Shown: piece after piece, positions 26,364 to 36,456 of the stretch
Position numbering within the stretch: the stretch's first letter is position 1
How the letters are laid out: the number at the start of each line of letters is the position of its first letter
Source of the DNA: Thermosipho affectus
GTDB lineage: Bacteria; Thermotogota; Thermotogae; Thermotogales; Fervidobacteriaceae
Length of the DNA: 64,000 bases
Direction of reading: 5' to 3'
Assembly: GCF_001990485.1 (NCBI RefSeq)
Contig: NZ_LBFC01000018.1
Location: 62,001-126,000 of the forward strand
Position numbers and translations under genes: made by a program
The notes under the pieces: generated by a model
What the model saw: only the letters and a program-made list of their open reading frames with translations
Databases searched by the model: none
What the model was told of the DNA's origin: nothing

Positions 26364-27854
26364 GTGAGAGAATTTGTTATATTACTCAAATATCTGAGTA
26401 ATCCCCATTTATACGGGAAGAAAAAATCATCGGTTAAAGGTAATTTTCTCAGGCAATTGTTGGCATATATGATGGGTGCTATTCCATTAGGAGTAATGGT
26501 ATTTTTCTTTTCAAAAAAAATCTTTGTGGAATTGTACAAAGTAGATCAAATGGCTGCAAAGTATATGTTTTTAATGTGGAATTCCATACTTTCTTTGTTT
26601 TTTGTGGTGGGATTTATCGGGCTTGCCATGTATTCACTTTCAAGAAACGATGAAATGGAATTATTACTAACTATGCCTATTTCAAGGACTGTGTTAACTG
26701 CTTTTCAAATATTTTCTGCAACATTGTCGCAGTTATATACTCTTTCATTTTTTGTGTTTGTTTCCCTATCTTACATTATATCCGTAAAGCAGAATATATT
26801 ATTGGGAATTTTGCAGATAATTTTACATATTTTCTTTTTGATTGTTTTTTCTTCTGTAGTTGCTGTATTGATAGGTGGAAAAACTTCAAAATCTTTCACA
26901 AGAAGGTTTTACATGATAGTGTTACTTTTATCTATGTTTTTCTACTTTTTTGTAATTGCAATGATGGATGTAGATGTTTCAAAACTTCAAAATATGGCAA
27001 AATTGTTTATTTTTTCCTCAAAAGAATACAATTTCCTTGCGTGGAGTTTTATTTCTGAAAAAACATTTTTTTATTCACTTGTTTCTACCGTTTTGCTTAC
27101 ATTTTCATTTGTTGGTATATCTAGGAAAGTTGGGTTTGAACCTGTTCAGTCAAAGAGAAAGAGGGGGTATAAAATATCTAGTGCAGGTTCTCCAATAAAA
27201 GCGGTTTTCAAAAAAGATATGAAGGCTGCTTTAAGATATGAACAGTTTTTGTATTTTATACTTTATCCATTGGGTTTTGGGATATTTATGATGTTTATAA
27301 ACAGAAGCGATTTTTTACATTCAATATTTTATACTATTCCAATTTTTACATTTTATATTGCGCTTGAAACAGGCATATTAACGTTTTCTGAGGTATCAAA
27401 AATAGAGGTTAGTTCAATGTATCCCATACGTTTTTCAACACTTATGATGCCAAAAATTGTACTTCCTTTAGGATTAAATTTTCTCATACTTTTATTGGTG
27501 TTTTTTATTTCTTTATTTTTTGCACCTTTTAGTGTTTTTATCTTTTTAATACTTATATTTTCTTTAATTTTATTCTTTATGAGCGGAGTTTTGGGAGCAT
27601 ATTATGCTATAAAATCACCTAACGTTAAGTCAAATAATATGAATAGGATATTTACAGTTTCCGCAACTTTTATAATAGAAACAATAACTATGGGTCTGGC
27701 TTTTGGAATTATTATGCCATATTTTGTTATAATTAGAAGTGAAAATGCACCGTGGTGGTTATATTTGATATTTATATCTTCAATTGTGTTTAGTGTATTA
27801 CTTTCATTTGTGTATATTAAAAGATTAAAAAAGCTTATCTATCAAAAATTGTGA
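26364..27854 (+). CDS. ABC-2 type exporter permease
   Basis: 496-aa membrane protein with about 10-12 hydrophobic segments and a large N-terminal cytoplasmic start (REFVILLKYLSNPHLYGKKK). Long for a single ABC-2 permease, as in the family of fused permeases. It follows the ATPase by 12 bases and is its natural partner. The substrate is unknown. GTG start with GGGGGTGG upstream. Confidence 0.82.
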   Translation: MREFVILLKYLSNPHLYGKKKSSVKGNFLRQLLAYMMGAIPLGVMVFFFSKKIFVELYKVDQMAAKYMFLMWNSILSLFFVVGFIGLAMYSLSRNDEMELLLTMPISRTVLTAFQIFSATLSQLYTLSFFVFVSLSYIISVKQNILLGILQIILHIFFLIVFSSVVAVLIGGKTSKSFTRRFYMIVLLLSMFFYFFVIAMMDVDVSKLQNMAKLFIFSSKEYNFLAWSFISEKTFFYSLVSTVLLTFSFVGISRKVGFEPVQSKRKRGYKISSAGSPIKAVFKKDMKAALRYEQFLYFILYPLGFGIFMMFINRSDFLHSIFYTIPIFTFYIALETGILTFSEVSKIEVSSMYPIRFSTLMMPKIVLPLGLNFLILLLVFFISLFFAPFSVFIFLILIFSLILFFMSGVLGAYYAIKSPNVKSNNMNRIFTVSATFIIETITMGLAFGIIMPYFVIIRSENAPWWLYLIFISSIVFSVLLSFVYIKRLKKLIYQKL

Positions 27855-27864
27855 GGTGATAGAT

Positions 27865-28338
27865 ATGAAGTATTTTAAATTTGACATAGGTGACATCTTA
27901 GATGTAGAGTTTACAAATCTTGAAGGTAAGAAAGTAAAACTTCCAAAGGGAAAATGGGTTGTTTTGTATTTTTATCCAAAGGATAATACCAAAGGTTGCA
28001 CAACAGAAGCATTGGAATTTTCAGAGCTTATAGACGAATTCAAAAAATTAAATGCAGAAGTAATAGGTGTAAGTCCAGATAAAGTTGAAAGTCACAAAAA
28101 ATTCATAGCAAAACATAACTTAAAAGTAAAGCTTTTAAGTGATGAAAATAAAGCTGTACTGGAAAAGTTGGGAGTTTGGCAGTTGAAAAAGATGTACGGA
28201 AGAGAGTATTACGGGGTTGTAAGAACTACTGTATTAGTTGATCCAGATGGAAAAATAGCATATGTGTGGGAGAAAGTAAAGGCAAAAGGACATGCAAAAG
28301 AGGTACTTGAAAAGTTAAGAGAATTAATTGAAAGATAA
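27865..28338 (+). CDS. bcp: Peroxiredoxin, Bcp/PrxQ-like with a single Cys
   Basis: 157-aa thiol peroxidase. YPKDNTKGCTTEALEF has the peroxidatic Cys45, but the usual resolving Cys five residues on is replaced (EAL, not EAC) and the protein has no other Cys. It must work as a 1-Cys enzyme needing an outside thiol. ATG 27865 was chosen for GAGGTGAT in front. It follows the ABC-2 permease gene by 10 bases and is probably its co-transcript. Confidence 0.92.
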   Translation: MKYFKFDIGDILDVEFTNLEGKKVKLPKGKWVVLYFYPKDNTKGCTTEALEFSELIDEFKKLNAEVIGVSPDKVESHKKFIAKHNLKVKLLSDENKAVLEKLGVWQLKKMYGREYYGVVRTTVLVDPDGKIAYVWEKVKAKGHAKEVLEKLRELIER

Positions 28339-28365
28339 AAAAAGTGCGCATTTGCGCACTTTTTT
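28337..28365. terminator. Bidirectional terminator between peroxiredoxin and amylase genes
   Basis: AAAGTGCGCA (28341-28350), loop TT, TGCGCACTTT (28353-28362), with A residues before and T residues after. It serves both convergent genes. Confidence 0.92.
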
Positions 28366-28370
28366 AATTG

Positions 28371-30809
28371 TCAATGGTTGAGTATGAAGATGTAAACTTG
28401 TCTTGGATTAATTGTATATTCAACGTCTGCGTCAATGTATGTCTTTTGTGTATCCCATGTAAAATTATTTAAATCGGCGTATAGTATGCGGGTATATCCC
28501 TTTGGAATTGTAAATTTGTTTTGATAAATGGGATCGGGGTTGATAAGTACTAAGGCTTCTTGGTTGAAATACGACTTTTTCAGTACAATAAGGTTTTTCC
28601 AATTTTTTTCGATATTTACATTTCCATGCGAAAGTGCATAGTAGTCTTTTTTTAGATTGAATATAGTTTTGAAATAATTTAGTAAGGATTTTTCATTTTC
28701 TTCTTCTTCCACCGAAACGCCATCGTATGGATCATCGTATATAGCTCCATCTAAATTTGCATTTCCAAATGTTATGTTTTTTAATTGATATATTTTTTTA
28801 GTCCAATTTGTTTGTCCTTCGCCAGATTGTGAAGCATACCACTGCATGGGTTCTCTAACAGGTTCATCATACACAGGTCCATTCCATTTAAAACCTTTAA
28901 GTCCTATTTCATTACCGTAATATATAGTTGGAAGACCTTCTAAAAATACCAATAAAGTATTTAAAACTGCATATTGTGAAGTTCCATATGAATTATTATG
29001 ATATTTTTCATCGCATAGAACTGAGATAAATCTATTAAGGTCATGGTTATCTAAAAACGGAAAATAATTTGGAAAGATCCCTTCGTAGTCTACGTCTTTG
29101 TACCAGGTGGAAATTAAGTTGTCTTTGCCTTCGTAATTTTCCCTTGTGTTAAACATAAAATTAAAATCAAAGACGGGCATAGGTGCAAATTTTTTTAAGA
29201 TATCTATATTTCCATCGTATGCTTCACCTACAACAATTATATCTTCTTTTATCGATTTTACATACCTTGCAAGTTCTTTGGAGTACTCGGTGGATTTTTC
29301 TATCCCATCATCCCAATCATTTCCATAGAAATGTTTTACGGCGTCAAATCTAAACCCATCTACACCTTGTAAAATCCAGTAATTTAAAATATCCCTGTGT
29401 AATTCTTTGACTTCTGGATTATCAAGGTTAAAATCTGGCATGGACGGCCCAAAGATTCCAAAGTAATAAATTTTTTTACCCTTTGAATTTACTTTGTAAT
29501 GCCAGTGGGGAAGATTCTTTTCTTCAAGACTCATAATATAATAGTTCCAATACTTTGAGTTTGTCGTATTTTCTATGGCATCTAAAAACCATGGGTTTTT
29601 GTCTGAAGAGTGATTTAGTGGAATATCAAGTATTATTTTTATATTATTTTCATGTGCTTTCTTTAAAAGTTCGATAAAATCATTAATATTACCATATTCT
29701 GGGTTTATTTTGTAGTAATCTACCACATCATATCCGTGGTATGATGTAGATTTAAATATAGGCATAAGCCATATGGTGCTTATTCCAAGTTTTTTTAGGT
29801 AATCTATTTTTCGTGTTATTCCCTGTAGGTCACCTATTCCATCGTTATTTCCATCAAAGAATGATCTTACAAACAAAAGGTACATAATATTTGAAGAGAA
29901 TATTTCATTAAGTAATTCTTTTGCGTCTATTTTTGTTAGACCACTTTCCTTTCCATCATAGATGGCATTTATGTAATAGATGTATTTTTCTTTTGTTGGA
30001 TTTGTATCGACAAATTCTGTGTTTGTTGTTTTCCCAAGAAAGTCTATGTCAAGTTCATTTGAACCTTTGTATATGTAAAAGGTTGCTGGAATGGTGTATT
30101 TCCAAGAAAGTTTAATGCCGTTATTTGTTATTTCTGCTGTTGCATCTTTTATTTCTTCAAGGTATGGAAGAATAGGTTCTAGAACTATATTTTCTTCTTT
30201 TATTTCAAAATTTAATGTGGTTTTTGATGCGGGAAATACTTGAGCTATGGTGTTAATTTTTACGTTTTTTTCTTGAGTTGTAGTTGCATTAATACTTATT
30301 TCCCAGACCCCCGGATAAACCTCTTTTTCAAAAGATATGTTGTTTTCTATAAAGTTATGTACAGGCGATGCAGTTAATGTACCTTTAATTGTCGATTCTT
30401 TGATTTCTGTACCTTTTGCCTTTAAAGTAATAACCAAAGTGCCGTTTGTGAAAATGGTTTGTATAGTTATTTTGTTTTCACCGTATGAAAGGGTGGTTTC
30501 TTTTTCACCGTAAGCTACAAGGGTTTTGTTGTATCCCTCTATCCTTATTTTGTATTTACCCGGGGTAAGTCCTTCTAGGTTTGTAAAAAGAGAGTCCTTT
30601 AGATCCCTTTTTAACACTAATTTTGAGCCTTGGAATATCTTTAGTGTGTATTTTTCTATTTTTACGTCTTTTTCAAAACTTTGCGCGGAGATCTTCGGAG
30701 CACTTTCTATTGCCCCTTTTAATGATATACTCAAAGACATTTTTAAGGGAGTGGTACACGAAAAAAGAAGAAGTAGTACTATCAAAACAGAAAAGATAAC
30801 TTTTTTCAT
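28371..30809 (-). CDS. GH13 alpha-amylase-like lipoprotein
   Basis: 812 aa. Lipoprotein signal with LLLLFSC (Cys about 18). Residues about 40-300 form beta-rich, probably carbohydrate-binding or Fn3-like modules. The catalytic barrel (about 305-720) shows GFRFDAVKHF (nucleophile Asp), VVGEAYDG (acid/base Glu) and FLDNHDLNR (third Asp), with a Ca-type loop. It probably degrades starch-like glucans outside the cytoplasm. ATG 30809 follows AGGAGGG. Lies downstream of an unknown lipoprotein gene with a terminator between. Confidence 0.93.
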   Translation of the reverse strand: MKKVIFSVLIVLLLLFSCTTPLKMSLSISLKGAIESAPKISAQSFEKDVKIEKYTLKIFQGSKLVLKRDLKDSLFTNLEGLTPGKYKIRIEGYNKTLVAYGEKETTLSYGENKITIQTIFTNGTLVITLKAKGTEIKESTIKGTLTASPVHNFIENNISFEKEVYPGVWEISINATTTQEKNVKINTIAQVFPASKTTLNFEIKEENIVLEPILPYLEEIKDATAEITNNGIKLSWKYTIPATFYIYKGSNELDIDFLGKTTNTEFVDTNPTKEKYIYYINAIYDGKESGLTKIDAKELLNEIFSSNIMYLLFVRSFFDGNNDGIGDLQGITRKIDYLKKLGISTIWLMPIFKSTSYHGYDVVDYYKINPEYGNINDFIELLKKAHENNIKIILDIPLNHSSDKNPWFLDAIENTTNSKYWNYYIMSLEEKNLPHWHYKVNSKGKKIYYFGIFGPSMPDFNLDNPEVKELHRDILNYWILQGVDGFRFDAVKHFYGNDWDDGIEKSTEYSKELARYVKSIKEDIIVVGEAYDGNIDILKKFAPMPVFDFNFMFNTRENYEGKDNLISTWYKDVDYEGIFPNYFPFLDNHDLNRFISVLCDEKYHNNSYGTSQYAVLNTLLVFLEGLPTIYYGNEIGLKGFKWNGPVYDEPVREPMQWYASQSGEGQTNWTKKIYQLKNITFGNANLDGAIYDDPYDGVSVEEEENEKSLLNYFKTIFNLKKDYYALSHGNVNIEKNWKNLIVLKKSYFNQEALVLINPDPIYQNKFTIPKGYTRILYADLNNFTWDTQKTYIDADVEYTINPRQVYIFILNH

Positions 30810-30850
30810 ATAAACCCTCCTTTGTGGTATCGGTTCCAAATAATTATAAC

Positions 30851-30880
30851 AAAACTCCCCTTCGAATTGAAGGGGAGTTT
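30851..30880 (-). terminator. Terminator after unknown lipoprotein gene
   Basis: A 12-bp stem, AAACTCCCCTTC and GAAGGGGAGTTT, loop GAATT, with TTTTG after it on the minus strand. A TATAAT (TTGTTATAATTATT) follows it on the minus strand, so the amylase promoter (-35 TTCAAT, 17 spacer) probably overlaps the terminator. Confidence 0.8.
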
Positions 30881-30888
30881 GGAATTTG

Positions 30889-32208
30889 TTACTGTAGCTT
30901 TAATATTGCATCTATTTTCAAAGCGTTATTTAACCCTTTGATTGTTATTTGTATATTTTCGCCGTCGAAAGTTGTAAATGTTGTATTATTTAATAGTGAA
31001 TTTAGTAATATATATAAAGATTCTTCTGTTCCCCAGTAGTTCCATATTTTTTGTTCCAAAAGACTGTCAAAGAAGCTTTTTTTGATTCCAAGGTTGTTAT
31101 CCCTTAAATCAATTGGATCAGGTAGATTTTTGAAATCTATTGTAAGTGTTGCAGAAAATGTGGTTTGACTTGCTTCTATTACAAGTTTTGAATCTAGCGA
31201 ATGATTTAGTTCTTTTAATATGTCAATATATGCCTTATTATTAATCTGTGTTCCATTTATTTTTATGTCTGTGTTTTCCGTATCTATTTTTTCATCTAGT
31301 TCTTTTCCAATGCGTATATCAGAGTCTTCCGTTGCGCCAAATTTTAATGCAAAAAGTTCAAAAAAACTGTACCAATTGGTCCAACCCTTTTCGTTGGTCT
31401 TTGCTTTTTCAAAATTGTATAGCTCAATAGCACTGTCTAATATAGTTTTAACAATTTTTATTTCCTCTTTTATCCCTGGAACTTTAAACGGTGTTTCTGT
31501 AAATAAATCTTTCATATCAAGGATGTCTTTATCTTCTGATATTTCGGAAAGTTGATATCCCAAATCTTTTAGCGTTGTCCAAAATTCCTGTGTGTTTGGT
31601 TCTGCAAATGAAGTATTTAAGATAAGGTTACTTGCTTGGGATGTCAAAAATGTATCAATTTTTCCCGTTTTTGCATTTTTAACACTTTTTACATAATTTC
31701 TTATCCTTTCTCTTTTTTCATATGTTTTTACAATGTATGTTGTAAAGGTGTGTAGTATAACGACATCTCTGTAATCCATAGCTATTTCTTTGTCTGTTTC
31801 AATGTTAAATGCATTCAAAATCTTTTCCCTTGCCTCTTTTTTAAACACGACTTTGAAATCTAATCTGTCCTCTTTTTCTCTAATTTTATTTGTTGTTTCT
31901 AATATCTTCTTAAATTTTTCGATCAAATTCGGATGTTCTTCAATAAGTTCTAATATGTTCTCTATTATGTCTTCCATTTGCTCTTCTTCAGTTGAAAAGG
32001 TATGCATTTCTGTTGTTGATTTTGGGGCAATGATTTCTGAAAGCTCTGCAATAAAGTTTTGGGTTTCATCGTCAATGACCACGGAAGCAATGTAGGATGT
32101 TTCATCACTCGATAAATTTGAAATTTCTGAATTTGTTGGAATTTCGTTGAAGTTAACACATCCAAATAATATGAATAATAAAGATATTATAACTAGAAAT
32201 TTTTTCAT
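30889..32208 (-). CDS. Unrecognised lipoprotein
   Basis: 439 aa. Signal peptide with lipobox LLFILFGC (Cys about 17), then a Ser/Thr/Glu-rich linker and a mostly helical N-terminal half with charged helices (about 45-130; EEEQMEDIIENILELIEEHP), then a mixed part. No domain recognised; not similar to a binding protein of an ABC transporter as far as visible. ATG 32208 follows GGAGGTGG. It precedes the amylase gene on the same strand, which may indicate a surface glucan-handling role. Confidence 0.75.
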   Translation of the reverse strand: MKKFLVIISLLFILFGCVNFNEIPTNSEISNLSSDETSYIASVVIDDETQNFIAELSEIIAPKSTTEMHTFSTEEEQMEDIIENILELIEEHPNLIEKFKKILETTNKIREKEDRLDFKVVFKKEAREKILNAFNIETDKEIAMDYRDVVILHTFTTYIVKTYEKRERIRNYVKSVKNAKTGKIDTFLTSQASNLILNTSFAEPNTQEFWTTLKDLGYQLSEISEDKDILDMKDLFTETPFKVPGIKEEIKIVKTILDSAIELYNFEKAKTNEKGWTNWYSFFELFALKFGATEDSDIRIGKELDEKIDTENTDIKINGTQINNKAYIDILKELNHSLDSKLVIEASQTTFSATLTIDFKNLPDPIDLRDNNLGIKKSFFDSLLEQKIWNYWGTEESLYILLNSLLNNTTFTTFDGENIQITIKGLNNALKIDAILKLQ

Positions 32209-32334
32209 ATGTACCACCTCCTTTGACTTTAGACACCTTCTAAATTATAACATTTTTATATTAAACTTTCATCTTTTTGATTTAAATTTTGATTTTGTAT
32301 AAATTGTTTAAAAGGATATTAACGTAAATATGAG

Positions 32335-32364
32335 TTGAAATGATATAAATTAGATGTTTATAAT
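32335..32364 (+). promoter_or_regulatory. Promoter of the 32414 chemoreceptor
   Basis: TTGAAA (32335-32340), 18-base spacer, TATAAT (32359-32364). The expected start is near 32371, which places the upstream ATG (32354) outside the transcript. Confidence 0.7.
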
Positions 32365-32413
32365 AATTTACAGAATTTGTTTGAATGTCTTAAAATTTAA
32401 AGGAGGGATTTTT

Positions 32414-34033
32414 ATTAGAAGTATATCATCCAAGATGTTTTTCATTGTGGGCGTTGTTTTTGCTGGTATGGTTATATTTGGATTTATATTTTGGTTTAAC
32501 GTGGATAAGATTTACATGAGAGAAAAAGTTACCTTTACTGTTAATAGTCAAATAGTTGAGCTTGGAATTTACGAAAATGATTTTCTTGTAGCGGTGCAAA
32601 CTAAAGATTTTAACTTATTAAAAGATACTATAGAACATTTTGAAAGAAAATTAGAAGAAATGGAAAAAGTGAGAGAAAATTTTAATAATAGGCAAAGAGA
32701 GCTTTTTGAAAGTAGTATTATATCATTAAAAAAATTGATAGAAAGTGTTAAAAATATAGATATCCAAAATATTGATCAAGAAACTTTTCAAAACTTTGTG
32801 CACATTCAGTTTCAAGTTCGAAAATTACTACTTGAGCTAGTGGATTTACTAAAAGAGAATACATCAAATGCGATGAAGAATTTAATTCTAAGTACAATTT
32901 TTGTTTTAGTGGTTGTAGGTAGTATAGTTATAATAATTGTTTTGTTAATAACAAGGGGTTTGATAACTCCTTTAAAAAAAGCATCTGTGCTTGTTGAAAA
33001 TTTAAGTAATGGTGTTTTAAATGTTGAAATAGAAAAAATAAAGAGTAAAGATGAAATAGGACGTATGGCTCAATCTGTTGAAAAGCTAAGGGAAAAGTTA
33101 TTTGATGTTATAGAGGGAATAAATAATTCATCTAGTGAGTTGAGTGCAAATAGTGAAGAGTTATCAGCTGTGTCAGAAGAAATATCTACGAACTTAAATA
33201 GTGTTTCTGAGGGTATTGATAAGTTAAGTAAGGAAGCTCAAGATAATTCTGCAGCTCTTCAGGAAATAACTGCAAGTATTGAGGAATTTGCAGCATCTGC
33301 AGATGTCAACGCAAAAGCAGCACAGGATATGCTTGAAAAAACAAATGAATTGCATAATTTATCAGATAAAAGTACAAAAAAAGTAAGCGAAATTGTAGAT
33401 AAAATAAAAAATACAAAGGAGCTTAGCGATATAACAAAAAGAAGTTTAGAAAAACTACTACAAATGGCGGGCAATATAAATACTATAGTAAACACAATAA
33501 ATGCTATATCAGAGCAGACAAATTTACTTGCATTAAATGCTGCAATAGAGGCTGCACGTGCCGGTGAAGCGGGTAAAGGCTTTGCAATAGTTGCAGATGA
33601 GATAAGAAAACTTGCGGAAGAGAGCAAAAATGCAACACAACAGATTGTTCAGATATTAGAGAGTATAAGTACGGGAATAGTAAATTCTTCTGATTTTGTT
33701 GAAAAAACAACACATTCTATAAATGATGTTGCCGTATCTTCAGAAAAAATAATGCATATATTTGAAAGTATAAAAGAGATGTTGAAAGAAGTACGTGAAA
33801 AAGTTGAAATTGTTGCATCTAATACACAAGAACAAAGTACAGGTATAGAAGAGATGTCAGCTGCAGTTACTAGATTAAATACACTGTTAAGTACTACCGC
33901 AGAAGTAACTGAAGATGCAAATGCCGCGTTGCAAGAATCAAATGGTGCAGTAGAAGAAATGAGTGCGTCGATACAGTCATTAGCATCGATTGCGCAACAT
34001 CTTCAAAGAAAAATTGAATACTTCAAATTGTAA
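32414..34033 (+). CDS. Methyl-accepting chemotaxis protein, probably with ATT start
   Basis: 539 aa. First helix (about 7-30), short helical extracytoplasmic part (about 35-160), second helix (about 160-185), HAMP (about 185-240), and a signalling coiled coil with [20 protein letters not shown] at its tip. AGGAGGG (32401-32407) lies 6 bases before an in-frame ATT (32414), giving the start I/M-RSISSKM, like MKSIKTKM of the receptor at 19419. The next ATG (32435) is 27 bases from the ribosome site and would cut the N-terminus. An in-frame ATG at 32354 is upstream of the transcription start. Ligand unknown. Confidence 0.8.
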   Translation: MRSISSKMFFIVGVVFAGMVIFGFIFWFNVDKIYMREKVTFTVNSQIVELGIYENDFLVAVQTKDFNLLKDTIEHFERKLEEMEKVRENFNNRQRELFESSIISLKKLIESVKNIDIQNIDQETFQNFVHIQFQVRKLLLELVDLLKENTSNAMKNLILSTIFVLVVVGSIVIIIVLLITRGLITPLKKASVLVENLSNGVLNVEIEKIKSKDEIGRMAQSVEKLREKLFDVIEGINNSSSELSANSEELSAVSEEISTNLNSVSEGIDKLSKEAQDNSAALQEITASIEEFAASADVNAKAAQDMLEKTNELHNLSDKSTKKVSEIVDKIKNTKELSDITKRSLEKLLQMAGNINTIVNTINAISEQTNLLALNAAIEAARAGEAGKGFAIVADEIRKLAEESKNATQQIVQILESISTGIVNSSDFVEKTTHSINDVAVSSEKIMHIFESIKEMLKEVREKVEIVASNTQEQSTGIEEMSAAVTRLNTLLSTTAEVTEDANAALQESNGAVEEMSASIQSLASIAQHLQRKIEYFKL

Positions 34034-34034
34034 T

Positions 34035-34064
34035 ACAGGGAAGGTTTTACCTTCCCTGTTTTTT
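34035..34064 (+). terminator. Terminator after chemoreceptor
   Basis: ACAGGGAAGG (34035-34044), loop TTTTA, CCTTCCCTGT (34050-34059), then T residues. Confidence 0.93.
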
Positions 34065-34105
34065 GGGTGGTAGAATAGTTTTAAATAAGGGGGATGGTAG
34101 CCATT

Positions 34106-36418
34106 TTGAATAGAAATAGTTTTTTAGAACTTTTGAATCAAAGAGTTTTATTTCTTGATGGAGCATATGGCACGGAATTTTTTAAAAAGGGCTTTAAAGG
34201 GCCTGTGGAAATTTTGAATATAGTTTCTCAAGAAAAGATATATGACCTTCAAAAGTCATATGTAGAAGCAGGTGTTGATTTTCTTCTTACAAATACATTT
34301 AGTGCAAATAGGTTTAAATTAAAATCTTTAGGTGTCAGATATGATTTAAGAGATATAAATCACAGTGCAGTGAAAATAGCAAAAAAAGCTGCGGGAGACA
34401 ATGTATATGTCTTAGGTGATATTTCATCTACTGGGGTGTTAATAGAGCCTTTTGGAAAAACAACCTTTGATGAAGTCTACAGTGTTTTTAAAGAGCAGGG
34501 AGAAATACTTTTAAACTCCGGTGTAGATGGATTTATAATTGAAACTATGACCGATTTAAAGGAATTGAAAGCAGCTGTGTTTGCCCTAAGAGACCTTTCT
34601 AATGATGTGCCAATAATTGCACAGATGAGTTTTGAGGAAAATGGTGTTTCAATTACGGGGACGAGTGTTGAGATATTTGCAACACTTTTAAACGATTTAG
34701 ATGTAGATGTGATTGGAGTAAATTGTACATTAGATCCGGTAAAATTGCTTTTTGTTTTTAAAAAACTTGCAAGTTTTTCGCAGAAACCTTTAAGTGTTGA
34801 GCCAAATGCAGGAAAGCCAAGATTAAAAAATAAAGAGTTGATTTACCAAGTGACCCCTGAAGAATTTGCACGTTATATGGTGGAATTTGTTGAGTTTGGT
34901 GCAAATATTGTAGGTGGGTGTTGTGGAACATCGCCTGAGCATATAAGGTACATGATAAATTTTGTTGGAAGGAAAAGTCCAAAGAAAAGAAAAATGGTGT
35001 TGTCACAGTATGTTTCAAATAGAACAAGGTTGAGGAAAGTATCCCCCTTTTTAGTTATAGGTGAAAAAATTAATGCTTTTGGAAGGAAAAAATTTCAAGA
35101 AAATATAAAAGTGAAAAATTTTGAAAGGGTTGTAAAACTTGCTAGACTTCAAGAGCAAGATGGTGCACATGTTTTAGATGTTAACTTTGGAATTGAAAAA
35201 CTCTTAAGTAGAGACCACTTTAAAAAGGTGGTACTTATTCTTGATAAAATAGGGGCTCTACCGTTGTCTTTGGATATACAAGAATTTGAGTTTATGAAAG
35301 TTGCACTAAAAGAATATGTGGGAAGACCTATTGTAAATTCGGCTAAAGCAGATTTAAAAAGTTTAGATAAGGCAATATATCTTTTAAAAAGATATGGTGG
35401 GATGTTAATTCTTCTTGCAATGAAAGATAAAATTCCGCAAAGTGCAGAAGAAAGGTTTAATATTTCTTTGGAAGCTATATCTTATTTGGAAAAAAATGGT
35501 ATTCCAAAAGAAAGAATTTTTGTAGATCCGTTAGTGTTGCCACTAAGTACAGGAAACAACCCAAATATTACATTAAAGACAATAAAACTTTTATCTAAAA
35601 AGGGAATAATGACAAGTATAGGACTTTCTAATTTAAGTTTTGGTATTTTTAAGAGAGAAGCGGTTAATTCTGCTTTTCTTTCACTTGCAATGGAAAGAGG
35701 CTTAAATGCGGCAATATTAAACACATCTGAATCATGTACTATGAACGTGGTATATGGCAATCTTTTTTTAAGAGGAATAAAACTTGAAAAATTAGAAATA
35801 AAAGAGGATCCCATAGTAGAGATGATTTTAAAAAATGATGAAGAAGGTTTAAGGAAAGAAATAGATAAACTTCTTAAAACATATACACCTTTTCAAATAA
35901 TGCAAGATATATTATCAAAAGCAATAACGCGTATAGGTGATTTATATTCAAATGGAAAAATTTTTTTACCGCAATTTATGATATCTATGGAAACGATTGT
36001 TCCTATTTTTGATTATTTAAATAGTTTGATTCCAAATGAGGAGAAAGGAAAGACGGTATTACTTGCAACTGTTGAGGGAGATGTACATGATATGGGAAAA
36101 AAGATAGTTAAAGTTGTTTTAAAGAGTGTGGGGTTTCATGTAATAGATTTAGGCGAAAATGTACCGTCAGATGTTATTTTGAAAAAGGTTAAAGAATACA
36201 CACCTGATATATTGGGGCTTTCCACTATGATGACTACTACAATTGAAAAGATAAAAGAAGTAAAAGAATTACTTGAAAAAGAGAAAATTAATATCCCAAT
36301 AATTGCAGGAGGAGCTTCTATGAACGAGGAGATAGCAAAAGAGTTTGGAGTTATTTATGGAAAAAATGCAATAGATGCCTTAAATAAAATAAAGGATATA
36401 ATAAATGAAAAACTTTAA
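34106..36418 (+). CDS. metH: Methionine synthase, B12-dependent, lacking the reactivation domain
   Basis: 770 aa. Homocysteine-binding barrel (about 1-290; LDGAYGTEFF, GVNCT and GGCCGTSPEH supply the Zn Cys ligands), pterin-binding barrel (about 310-560; VIGEKINAFGRK, DVNFGI), and B12 part (about 565-770; DVHDMGKK with the cobalt-ligand His, LGLSTMMTTT, IAGGAS). The C-terminal AdoMet-reactivation domain is absent, as in Thermotoga MetH, where it is a separate gene. The TTG at 34106 fits the N-terminal length of relatives and the GGGGGAT site; ATG 34094 is an alternative. No SAM or B12 riboswitch precedes it. Confidence 0.95.
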   Translation: MNRNSFLELLNQRVLFLDGAYGTEFFKKGFKGPVEILNIVSQEKIYDLQKSYVEAGVDFLLTNTFSANRFKLKSLGVRYDLRDINHSAVKIAKKAAGDNVYVLGDISSTGVLIEPFGKTTFDEVYSVFKEQGEILLNSGVDGFIIETMTDLKELKAAVFALRDLSNDVPIIAQMSFEENGVSITGTSVEIFATLLNDLDVDVIGVNCTLDPVKLLFVFKKLASFSQKPLSVEPNAGKPRLKNKELIYQVTPEEFARYMVEFVEFGANIVGGCCGTSPEHIRYMINFVGRKSPKKRKMVLSQYVSNRTRLRKVSPFLVIGEKINAFGRKKFQENIKVKNFERVVKLARLQEQDGAHVLDVNFGIEKLLSRDHFKKVVLILDKIGALPLSLDIQEFEFMKVALKEYVGRPIVNSAKADLKSLDKAIYLLKRYGGMLILLAMKDKIPQSAEERFNISLEAISYLEKNGIPKERIFVDPLVLPLSTGNNPNITLKTIKLLSKKGIMTSIGLSNLSFGIFKREAVNSAFLSLAMERGLNAAILNTSESCTMNVVYGNLFLRGIKLEKLEIKEDPIVEMILKNDEEGLRKEIDKLLKTYTPFQIMQDILSKAITRIGDLYSNGKIFLPQFMISMETIVPIFDYLNSLIPNEEKGKTVLLATVEGDVHDMGKKIVKVVLKSVGFHVIDLGENVPSDVILKKVKEYTPDILGLSTMMTTTIEKIKEVKELLEKEKINIPIIAGGASMNEEIAKEFGVIYGKNAIDALNKIKDIINEKL

Positions 36419-36456
36419 AAAGCATTGTACCAACAAGTTGTTTTTGTCAATTGTAC

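Noticed and set aside
32354-32413. ATG 32354 as start of the chemoreceptor
   Set aside because: The predicted promoter -10 lies just after it, no ribosome site precedes it, and the extra 20 residues include the translated SD.
34064-34106. SAM or cobalamin riboswitch in front of metH
   Set aside because: Only about 40 bases lie between the terminator and start codon, with no aptamer motif.
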